Program-made: the position numbers and the translations under genes
Notes under the pieces: generated by a model
Seen by the model: the letters and a program-made list of their open reading frames with translations, nothing else
The model's database searches: none
What the model was told of the DNA's origin: nothing
Source: Kiritimatiellia bacterium
GTDB lineage: Bacteria > Verrucomicrobiota > Kiritimatiellia > RFP12 > UBA1067
NCBI GenBank assembly: GCA_028701555.1
Contig: JAQVQN010000056.1
Span: 1 to 10,305, forward strand
Direction: 5' to 3'
Length of the DNA: 10,305 nucleotides
Shown here: positions 1-5,028 of the stretch, piece after piece
How positions within the stretch are numbered: the stretch's first letter is position 1
Layout: each line of letters begins with the position of its first letter

Positions 1-314
1 TCACGCAGGTATCCCAAAGCCGGATGCGTCTTTTCGGAGAGATCGGACTGGGCCGCATTCGTCTCCATGGCCCGGAAGTAAACGCGGTAGTCATCCACGC
101 TCAAGGAGTCGCAGGCCTGCTGGAGCAGCGCCATGCGCCCGCGCCTTACCGCACGGTTGTTCCCGTCGGGCGGATTCTGCCGCAGCCATTTCCGCGCCGT
201 GCACAAGTCGTCCTGCCCATCCGCCACGCGCTTAGCAGAAAAAGAACACCCGCCCAGACAACCCGCAAACAAAATGGTTGTAACCAACCAGACGCAAGCA
301 TGAGCACGCCCCAT
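1..314 (-). CDS. Putative lipoprotein of unknown function, 5' part only (runs off the left edge)
   Basis: An open minus-strand frame starts at the ATG at 314-312 and stays open for 104 codons to the window edge, so the 3' end is missing. Residues 8-22 are hydrophobic and lead into two possible lipobox cysteines, FAGC (Cys19) and the more canonical LGGC (Cys23), followed by SFSAKR. This is a typical lipoprotein signal peptide (signal peptidase II), so the mature protein is probably membrane-anchored outside the cytoplasm. The visible mature part (about residues 24-104) is hydrophilic with no domain I recognise; it includes RKWLRQNPPDGNN and DDYRVYFRAMET. The start is supported by an AAAGGGG Shine-Dalgarno 5 bases upstream. 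It lies downstream of the isomerase gene on the same strand, but a 254-base repeat-rich spacer separates them, so it may have its own promoter. Function cannot be assigned. Confidence 0.72.
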   Translation of the reverse strand, partial: MGRAHACVWLVTTILFAGCLGGCSFSAKRVADGQDDLCTARKWLRQNPPDGNNRAVRRGRMALLQQACDSLSVDDYRVYFRAMETNAAQSDLSEKTHPALGYLR

Positions 315-319
315 CGCTA

Positions 320-326
320 CCCCTTT
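320..326 (-). promoter_or_regulatory. Ribosome binding site of the lipoprotein gene starting at 314
   Basis: AAAGGGG on the minus strand, 5 bases before the ATG at 314. It supports this start over the next ATG at 301, which is out of frame. Confidence 0.6.
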
Positions 327-330
327 CTAA

Positions 331-348
331 TGCGGGCTATCGCCCGCA
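331..348. repeat. Perfect GC-rich hairpin in the leader of the lipoprotein gene
   Basis: TGCGGGC (331-337) and GCCCGCA (342-348) are perfect inverted copies separated by the 4-base loop TATC. On the minus strand the hairpin would lie 4 bases before the Shine-Dalgarno of the gene starting at 314. There is no T-run after it in either direction, so it does not look like an intrinsic terminator. It may be a leader structure affecting translation or mRNA stability, or a dispersed intergenic palindrome. Confidence 0.6.
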
Positions 349-359
349 ACCCCGAATCC

Positions 360-430
360 TCACCACGAAGTTCACGAAGGACACGAAGAGATGATTGATC
401 TAACAAAAAACTTCGTGTTCTTCGTGGTGA
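360..430. repeat. CACGAAG direct-repeat block with long inverted copy (dispersed intergenic element candidate)
   Basis: CACGAAG occurs three times at a 9-base period (364-370, 373-379, 382-388). An inverted copy follows: TCACCACGAAG (360-370) pairs perfectly with CTTCGTGGTGA (420-430), then a T:T 2-base mismatch, then CACGAAG (373-379) pairs with CTTCGTG (411-417). This gives 18 base pairs around a loop of 31 bases. From memory, CACGAAG-type tandem motifs recur between genes in many environmental bacterial genomes. The left arm has one repeat unit more than the right. An A-run in the loop (405-410) reads as T's on the minus strand, so a terminator role for the isomerase transcript is conceivable but not shown. 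Confidence 0.7.
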
Positions 431-487
431 AACAACTTGTTTTTTATTGCTGTTGTCTGTTTGTAAGGCACTAACAAAATATTTCAT

Positions 488-502
488 GAGCAATCATTGC
501 TC
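488..502. repeat. 15-base palindrome downstream of the isomerase gene
   Basis: GAGCAAT (488-494) and ATTGCTC (496-502) are perfect inverted copies around one central C. It lies 67 bases beyond the isomerase stop codon in the gene-free stretch 315-568. With so short a loop it is better described as a possible protein-binding dyad than an RNA hairpin. No T-run adjoins it. Confidence 0.45.
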
Positions 503-568
503 GCACACGCCTGCCGCCTCTACCAGCGGCTCAGGTCGTACGCAAGCAGAAGGAGACAAAAACACTTA

Positions 569-1720
569 CTAGCGATTAGACATCCACGCTGTAATCGACT
601 TGTTGTCTAGGCGGCACATCGCGGCCGTGGCCGCCAGGTCAGCCTGCGCATCGCTGAGGCCATCAGGCTTAAAACCTTCCGCCAGACGGTCCGCCAACAA
701 CAGCGCGATGGACAAAGCGCGCGTGCAGTCGCGGATGAAGGCCACACGGCAGCCAATCGGATCGTCGGGGTCGCCGTCCGCCCGCAACATGTGGCAGTCG
801 TACTCGACCACGCCCTTCCATCCGACCTGGCGCAACGCCCAGAACATCTGAACCGTCTCCTTCAAGCCCTCAGGCCCGATCAGCGGAGGGAAGTCGTTGT
901 CGAACTGCGCCTTGATCTGGCTGCCGAAGTGCAGGAAGAAGAGTTTCTTCATGCTGGTCAGGTACCCCACAGTATGCACGGCGTTGAGCAAGGCCATACT
1001 CTCATGCTGCAGCAGTTCCGGATTGACCCCGTAGAACTCAGGATGCTTGAGATGTCCGTAAATAAAGCCGACCGCATGGCCGGAAGTCGGCAGGAACATG
1101 TGCCCGCGCGGCTCGTTGGGCTTGGGCTCGATCGTCGCTCCGACATAGTTGTCCAGCTTCTTGGCCTTGATATAGTCGTAAACGCCGTTCAAACCATCGG
1201 CCAGCCACGAGTAGACCTTTTTCCAGTCGACGTTGACCGGCACCTCGAAACCGTCGCGCGCCACCCAGTAGGTGTAGTGCTTGGCACCGAAGAACGCGCC
1301 GATGCGCAGAGTGCGCTCGACCTTTTTACGCGCCAGCGCCCGCAGCTTAGGATCGGGATTGGTCAAGCCGCCTTTGCGAAACAGGGCGTTGCCGTGCAAA
1401 CCGCAGGTGGCGGTATTGACCACCAGTCCGGCCTGGTCCAAGATCGTCTTAATGGCATGCAGTTTCGCGTATGTCTCGCTTTTCGGATCCAGATCGTCAT
1501 TAGGGCGTGACGGGTCCCAAGGCACCAGATCGTCGTCATGGAACGACGTGGCCTCAATCAGCCCCTCTCTGGCAGCAGCAGCAAGAAGTTTGGCCACTTC
1601 AATCGAATCTATCTTAGGCAGCACCGGCCCACCGAAAGGGTCGCCCAGCGGATTGCCGACGCACCAGAAGGGCATTGATCTCAATGTGACAGGATCGATG
1701 TTGTATTTTTTGCTTTTCAT
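569..1720 (-). CDS. xylA: Divergent xylose isomerase-family protein (Streptomyces-type TIM barrel)
   Basis: The protein is 383 aa, the size of the short Streptomyces-type xylose isomerases, which interconvert xylose/xylulose (and glucose/fructose) in the cytoplasm with two divalent metals. Family landmarks by eye: FHDDDLVPW (60-68, with the ring-opening His61 and Asp64), Trp152, IEPKPNEPRG (197-206, metal ligand Glu198 and catalytic Lys200), YGVNPE (230-235), His239, FDND (Asp274, Asp276) and YDCH (Asp308). Against the Streptomyces protein as I remember it, some positions differ: the metal-1 ligand Asp245 is replaced by His264 (FLHFGSQ instead of HIDLNGQ), Glu235 sits one residue further from His239, and the active-site Phe94 position reads His. 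Activity or substrate may therefore differ, and another sugar isomerase is possible. The ATG is 11 bases after hemB and preceded by AAGGAG at 7 bases; the gene is almost certainly co-transcribed with hemB. Confidence 0.8.
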   Translation of the reverse strand: MKSKKYNIDPVTLRSMPFWCVGNPLGDPFGGPVLPKIDSIEVAKLLAAAAREGLIEATSFHDDDLVPWDPSRPNDDLDPKSETYAKLHAIKTILDQAGLVVNTATCGLHGNALFRKGGLTNPDPKLRALARKKVERTLRIGAFFGAKHYTYWVARDGFEVPVNVDWKKVYSWLADGLNGVYDYIKAKKLDNYVGATIEPKPNEPRGHMFLPTSGHAVGFIYGHLKHPEFYGVNPELLQHESMALLNAVHTVGYLTSMKKLFFLHFGSQIKAQFDNDFPPLIGPEGLKETVQMFWALRQVGWKGVVEYDCHMLRADGDPDDPIGCRVAFIRDCTRALSIALLLADRLAEGFKPDGLSDAQADLAATAAMCRLDNKSITAWMSNR

Positions 1721-1727
1721 GTATTCG

Positions 1728-1733
1728 CTCCTT
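1728..1733 (-). promoter_or_regulatory. Ribosome binding site of the isomerase gene, overlapping the hemB stop
   Basis: AAGGAG on the minus strand, 7 bases before the ATG at 1720. Its first two bases are the AA of the hemB TAA stop (1734-1732), so ribosomes finishing hemB sit on the next initiation site, which favours coupled translation. Confidence 0.75.
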
Positions 1734-2721
1734 ATTGTTTACCGAAAATTCTGGTGTAGAAAGGTGCCCAGTAGGACAAAATTATGTCCGCTCCGGCGCG
1801 TGCGAGGGCAGTCAGCGACTCGCGCGCCATAGCATAAAGCTCGCCATACCCTTGTTCCGCAGCCGCGTGCAGCATGCTGTATTCGCCGCTGACATTGTAG
1901 GCGGCCAAGGGCAGATCCGTCCGGTCCCGCAAACGTGCAAGCACATCCAGATAGAACAGTGCTGGCTTGACCATCAGGATGTCCGCGCCTTCCGCCTCGT
2001 CTAACTGCGACTCGCGAAGGGCTGCCCGGAGATTGGCAAAGGATGCCTGATACCCCTTACGGTCTCCCGCAGATGGGGCAGAGTTTTCCGCTTCCCGGAA
2101 AGGCCCGTACATGGACGAGGCGAATTTGGTGGAATACGACATCAGCAGCGTGTTTTCCAGACTGTTCTCCGCCAGCGCCTCACGGATCGCAGCGACCTGC
2201 CCGTCCATCATGGCGCTGGGCGCCACCACATCCGCACCAGCCGCGGCATGCGAAACCGCCACGCGCGACAAAAGACCGTTGGCCGCGTCATTGTCCACCT
2301 GTCCATCCCGACCGAGCGGGCCGCAGTGACCGTGCCGCGTGTAGGCGCACAGGCACACGTCAGTCATGACGACAAGATCCGGAAACGCGCGTTTGATTAG
2401 CGGCAAAGCACGTTGGACAACTCCCGTGTCGTCAAATGCGCCACTGCCGCCTTCGTCCTTGCCCCCCTCAGTCTGCCCGAACAACAAAACTCCGCCCACG
2501 CCCTGCTCGGCTACCGGATGCAACGCCCGCAACAGTTCATCAGCACTCATGCGGCTCTGCCCCGGCATGGAACTGATCGGCTCTTTGCGGTTATCGCCTT
2601 CGACAAGAAACACCGGCCAAACGAATTTAGCAGGCGACGGCGGAGCGGAGTCGAACATCGCCCGCAGCATGGAGGTGCGCCGCAAACGGCGCAGGCGCAC
2701 ATCTGGGAATCCCATACTCAT
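1732..2721 (-). CDS. hemB: Delta-aminolevulinic acid dehydratase (porphobilinogen synthase)
   Basis: HemB condenses two 5-aminolevulinate molecules into porphobilinogen, the first common step of heme and other tetrapyrrole synthesis, in the cytoplasm. The 329 aa length is normal for the family. Visible landmarks: TDVCLCAYTRHGHCG (120-134) carries the three zinc-binding cysteines (123, 125, 133), so this is a zinc-type enzyme; YSTKFASS (196-203) carries the first active-site lysine, Lys199; GPFREA (206-211) follows; RESQLDEAEGAD (236-247) matches the allosteric magnesium region; MVKP (250-253) carries the Schiff-base lysine, Lys252; YNVSGEYSM (275-283) is the conserved substrate-side motif. 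All catalytic residues look intact. The ATG at 2721 lies 1 base after the TGA of the upstream LysM gene and has only a weak GGA upstream, suggesting initiation by translational coupling; an in-frame ATG at 2715 is an alternative. The isomerase gene follows after 11 bases. Confidence 0.97.
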   Translation of the reverse strand: MSMGFPDVRLRRLRRTSMLRAMFDSAPPSPAKFVWPVFLVEGDNRKEPISSMPGQSRMSADELLRALHPVAEQGVGGVLLFGQTEGGKDEGGSGAFDDTGVVQRALPLIKRAFPDLVVMTDVCLCAYTRHGHCGPLGRDGQVDNDAANGLLSRVAVSHAAAGADVVAPSAMMDGQVAAIREALAENSLENTLLMSYSTKFASSMYGPFREAENSAPSAGDRKGYQASFANLRAALRESQLDEAEGADILMVKPALFYLDVLARLRDRTDLPLAAYNVSGEYSMLHAAAEQGYGELYAMARESLTALARAGADIILSYWAPFYTRIFGKQ

Positions 2722-2722
2722 A

Positions 2723-3337
2723 TCAATCCGGAATGAAAAGTATTTGCCCTTCCCGCAGAAGCGACGGGTTGGAAATTTTATTGGCTTTCATGATCACGTC
2801 CAAGCTTTTGCCATAACCGCGGGCTATCTCGGACAGCGTCTGCCCGCGCTCGACCTTGTGCTCATAGCCGCTGCGGCCGGTTGCTGCTCCCGATGCAGCG
2901 CGGGCACCTTGCGCTGCACGCGCAGCCGTTGTACGAGCGGCGTTGATGTCTGCCTGCTGTCGCGCCGCGATCTTCTCGATCCGTCCCGCCAAATCATCAG
3001 TTATCTCTTTGCGCAGCGTTTCGCGTTCGGCGCGGATAGCTTGCAAATCACGCCGCAGCGCAGCCACATCATCCTGCGTCCGCACAGCGCTTCCAACCTG
3101 AGCTTCGAACTGGGCTAACCGCGCGTCCAGCAGTTCCTGATTACGGTTCAAGACCGTCATCTGCTCCGACAACTGACGAAACTCCAGACTCATCTGTTGG
3201 GTATTGGTCACGACACGCGCCACTTCCGGGTCACGCTTAGGCTGGGCCTCAAACACTGTTCCCTCGAACATGGGTGAAGTGCATCCGACCGTCAACAGCG
3301 CCGCCGCCATACCTAACCCCGCAAAATTAAACTTCAT
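2723..3337 (-). CDS. Coiled-coil LysM lipoprotein
   Basis: A 204 aa envelope protein. Residues 1-18 form a signal peptide ending in LTVGC (Cys19), a lipobox with Thr rather than Leu at -3. Residues about 44-127 are heptad-like and charged (QQMSLEFRQLSEQM, LRRDLQAIRAERETLRKEI), predicted coiled coil. An Ala/Gly-rich linker (about 128-155) follows, then one C-terminal LysM domain (about 158-203) with VERGQTLSEIARGYG and ILFIP. LysM binds N-acetylglucosamine polymers such as peptidoglycan, so a membrane-anchored protein contacting the cell wall is the natural reading. No catalytic domain is present. I chose the ATG at 3337: GAGGAG lies 8 bases upstream. A GTG immediately before (3340, 5 bases from the same site) would add one residue. 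The gene ends 1 base before hemB, though no functional link between them is evident. Confidence 0.88.
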   Translation of the reverse strand: MKFNFAGLGMAAALLTVGCTSPMFEGTVFEAQPKRDPEVARVVTNTQQMSLEFRQLSEQMTVLNRNQELLDARLAQFEAQVGSAVRTQDDVAALRRDLQAIRAERETLRKEITDDLAGRIEKIAARQQADINAARTTAARAAQGARAASGAATGRSGYEHKVERGQTLSEIARGYGKSLDVIMKANKISNPSLLREGQILFIPD

Positions 3338-3345
3338 CACTATCG

Positions 3346-3351
3346 CTCCTC
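3346..3351 (-). promoter_or_regulatory. Ribosome binding site of the coiled-coil LysM lipoprotein gene
   Basis: GAGGAG on the minus strand, 8 bases before the ATG at 3337 and 5 before the GTG at 3340. Either start is possible; ATG is preferred by codon type and spacing. Confidence 0.65.
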
Positions 3352-3366
3352 GCTTCTACTCACCCC

Positions 3367-3385
3367 CACACACACTCTCTCTCTC
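3367..3385. repeat. Dinucleotide microsatellite (CA)n followed by (CT)n
   Basis: CACACACAC (3367-3375) runs directly into CTCTCTCTCTC (3375-3385) on the plus strand. It fills much of the 46-base gap between the small membrane protein gene and the LysM lipoprotein gene, and overlaps the TGA of the former. Repeat-length change would alter the intergenic spacing but neither protein's main body. Confidence 0.7.
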
Positions 3386-3584
3386 AAACACTAGGCATCA
3401 GATAGAACACAACCCAAATCACGCACATCAGCGCCAAGAAGATCAGAAAATTGCGGCGGCGAAACTCGATCATGTCATCCGCAGATGTCCTGCGCAGTTG
3501 CCGCATACCGCCAGCCGCGATGTAATGAAACAACCTGCTGCGCACCCGCTCAGCTCCCGGACGCTTGCGCTTGCTGAAAAACAT
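3384..3584 (-). CDS. Small basic single-span membrane protein, unknown function
   Basis: A 66 aa protein starting at the ATG at 3584. The first 45 residues are strongly basic (MFFSKRKRPG, MRQLRRTSADDMIEFRRR) and residues about 46-63 form one hydrophobic helix (LIFLALMCVIWVVFYL), ending MPSV. By the positive-inside rule the basic N-terminus should be cytoplasmic with the helix anchoring it. I know no family for it. The start rests on AAGGGG 7 bases upstream. The same frame is open further upstream to 3752, with another possible ATG at 3710 (108 aa) behind AAAGGGGG, but that extension looks non-coding in composition. It sits between two LysM lipoprotein genes on the same strand, 178 bases after the first and 46 before the second, so a role in envelope organisation is a context inference only. 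Confidence 0.62.
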   Translation of the reverse strand: MFFSKRKRPGAERVRSRLFHYIAAGGMRQLRRTSADDMIEFRRRNFLIFLALMCVIWVVFYLMPSV

Positions 3585-3591
3585 ACGGTTG

Positions 3592-3597
3592 CCCCTT
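3592..3597 (-). promoter_or_regulatory. Ribosome binding site of the small membrane protein gene
   Basis: AAGGGG on the minus strand, 7 bases before the ATG at 3584. It is the main reason for choosing this start over upstream in-frame ATGs at 3710 and 3752. Confidence 0.5.
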
Positions 3598-3762
3598 GCG
3601 TCCTCGCGCACGTCAAGCCGCCAGGCCAGCGGTGAGCGTCGCGCACTACAACCTACAAACACGCTTGAAGTGCCTGTCTTAAGAACATGTCTGTCAGCCC
3701 TTGGCTCCATCAGCCCCCTTTGATGCAATGCCTTACGCCTAAACAACAACAATAAAAACTAT

Positions 3763-4866
3763 CTATGGAATGATAATGATCTGACCGGCCCGGATGCGTC
3801 CGTCCGGATCGATTCTGGTACGGTTTGCCTCGCGGATACGCTTCCATAAATTGGCATCGCCATAATATTTTTCCGCCACGCGGAAAAGCGTGTCTCCCGG
3901 CTGAACTACATAAGTGCGCGCCTCACGGTTCGTAGCCGAATCCTTGTCCCGCTTGGATTCTTTGGCGAAAATGGAATAAGCGGACAGGTCGGGCTTGTCA
4001 TTTTTGCCAGGAACCTCAATCTTGGATGTCTCACGCGCGGATTGCGGGGGCGGTGCAGGCACCGGCTCCCCTGTCAAGCGCGTTTTAACCTTCTGCAAAA
4101 CCTCTTCGTCACTGGGCACATCCACAAGCGGCTTACGTGTCTCCGTCCGGCTCTCGCCGCTCTTGGCTATGGCTGCGGCCTCCTCGCGCAAAGCCCGTAA
4201 ATTCTTGGAGTCTGTACGTGCGGCAGCAGCCTGATTCTCTGCTGGCTCATCCTGCTTTGACAGCGGCTCATGAGGCGCGGAGGTGCCGTCTTCGCTGACC
4301 CGCAGCTTGGCCAGTATATCACGCAAACGCCGGTTGTCGTTGGCCAGCGCCTCCATCTCCTTCTCGACCCGCTCTTTTTCCTCCTGCATAACGGACTTCT
4401 CGCCTTCCATAGCGGTTATCAGGCGGTTCAGGCGGTCAGTTTCCTGAAGCAGGTGGGCGGCAGACAACCCCTGTACGGAATCTCCGACCTTGCGCAGAAT
4501 CTGCGGCGCCAGCAATTGCTCGGCAATCCTGATACGGTCGGTCGCCAAGGTTTTTTTCTCTGACTCCGGGCGCAGATACAGGTACTGTTTGTAATGGTAA
4601 ATGGCGCTGATGTAGTCTTCCTCGTGGTCGTGCAGCAACGTGGCCAACTGGAAATGCGCGGAAAACGCGCGGGGCTCCTCTATCAGCACCCGGTTGAAAA
4701 GACGGATAGCCTCTTTGATGTCACCCGACTGCTCCGCCGCGAAAGCTTTGCGATACAACGCCGAACCACGCTCGTTAAGCTCATGCCTTGCGGCACCTTT
4801 ATGGCCACAACCGGCGCAGACTAACAGCAGACACCCCAAACTCAGCCAATGAATTTTTACGGACAT
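3763..4866 (-). CDS. TPR / coiled-coil / LysM lipoprotein
   Basis: A 367 aa exported protein. Residues 1-20 (basic start, then a hydrophobic stretch) end in VCAGC, giving a lipid-anchored Cys20, with Cys rather than Leu at -3. Residues about 34-101 resemble tetratricopeptide repeats (LYRKAFAAEQSGDIKEAI, and FQLATLLHD through AIYHYKQYLYLRP). About 135-190 is a charged coiled coil, and 191-315 a Pro/Lys/Glu-rich, probably disordered linker. The last 50 residues are a LysM domain (YVVQPGDTLFRVAEKYYGD, then GRIRAGQIIIIP), ending right at the stop. TPR suggests protein partners and LysM suggests peptidoglycan binding: a scaffold linking membrane to cell wall, with no enzyme domain. The frame is open up to 4959, but the ATG at 4866 is chosen because it starts the signal peptide and has AGAGGA 8 bases upstream. 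It is the first leftward gene of the divergent region. Confidence 0.9.
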   Translation of the reverse strand: MSVKIHWLSLGCLLLVCAGCGHKGAARHELNERGSALYRKAFAAEQSGDIKEAIRLFNRVLIEEPRAFSAHFQLATLLHDHEEDYISAIYHYKQYLYLRPESEKKTLATDRIRIAEQLLAPQILRKVGDSVQGLSAAHLLQETDRLNRLITAMEGEKSVMQEEKERVEKEMEALANDNRRLRDILAKLRVSEDGTSAPHEPLSKQDEPAENQAAAARTDSKNLRALREEAAAIAKSGESRTETRKPLVDVPSDEEVLQKVKTRLTGEPVPAPPPQSARETSKIEVPGKNDKPDLSAYSIFAKESKRDKDSATNREARTYVVQPGDTLFRVAEKYYGDANLWKRIREANRTRIDPDGRIRAGQIIIIP

Positions 4867-4874
4867 GCGATTTG

Positions 4875-4880
4875 TCCTCT
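4875..4880 (-). promoter_or_regulatory. Ribosome binding site of the TPR/LysM lipoprotein gene
   Basis: AGAGGA on the minus strand, 8 bases before the ATG at 4866. It fixes the start at the signal peptide rather than 31 codons upstream at 4959. Confidence 0.65.
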
Positions 4881-4936
4881 GAAAACGTTTAGAAAAGCAC
4901 CGAAGCTCTTTTTTGGTTTGGTTTAAGGACGGAAGT

Positions 4937-4949
4937 GGAATATTATTCC
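4937..4949. promoter_or_regulatory. Operator-like palindrome in the divergent intergenic region
   Basis: GGAATA (4937-4942) and TATTCC (4944-4949) are perfect inverted copies around one central T. The dyad lies in the 162 bases between the divergent LysM lipoprotein and glycosyltransferase genes, where a regulator could act on either. No regulator gene is present in the window, so binding is speculative. Confidence 0.3.
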
Positions 4950-4983
4950 CGACAAACACAGAGCGTGTTCCGACTCCCGCGCC

Positions 4984-5012
4984 TTTACACTCAAAAAAGA
5001 AAAGTCTATTTT
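4984..5012 (+). promoter_or_regulatory. Possible sigma-70-type promoter for the glycosyltransferase gene
   Basis: TTTACA (4984-4989) and TATTTT (5007-5012) are separated by 17 bases in an AT-rich stretch, fitting a -35/-10 pair with an imperfect -10. Transcription would begin near 5019, only about 10 bases before the ATG at 5029. That would explain the lack of a clear Shine-Dalgarno there (nearly leaderless), or point to the internal ATG at 5092 as the real start. Confidence 0.3.
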
Positions 5013-5028
5013 ACTTATATCGCTAAGA

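Noticed and set aside
24..398. 124-codon plus-strand frame at the left edge
   Set aside because: It overlaps the minus-strand lipoprotein gene, which has a signal peptide and ribosome binding site, and it runs through the repeat element; its translation is Arg/Pro-rich without features.
360..430. CRISPR array suggested by regularly spaced CACGAAG units
   Set aside because: The units are 7 bases at a 9-base period with 2-base gaps; there are no spacers of CRISPR length and no cas genes.
438..446. Intrinsic terminator using the T-run after the CTTCGTGGTGA arm
   Set aside because: The T-run begins about 10 bases after the stem and no plus-strand gene ends there, so it does not fit a terminator.
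791..1510. Long open frame (239 codons) on the plus strand inside the isomerase gene
   Set aside because: It is fully antisense to a clear xylose isomerase gene; GC-rich codon use commonly leaves the opposite strand open. No ribosome binding site or recognisable domain.
2366..3118. 250-codon plus-strand frame across hemB and the LysM gene
   Set aside because: It is antisense to two well-supported genes, and its translation is low-complexity and Arg/Ser/Pro-rich with no domain.
3585..3752. 56-residue upstream extension of the small membrane protein
   Set aside because: No family-like features, and a better-spaced ribosome binding site at 3592-3597. Kept only as an alternative, via the ATG at 3710.
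4867..4959. 31-residue upstream extension of the TPR/LysM lipoprotein
   Set aside because: It would bury the lipoprotein signal peptide; the ATG at 4866 has its own ribosome binding site.
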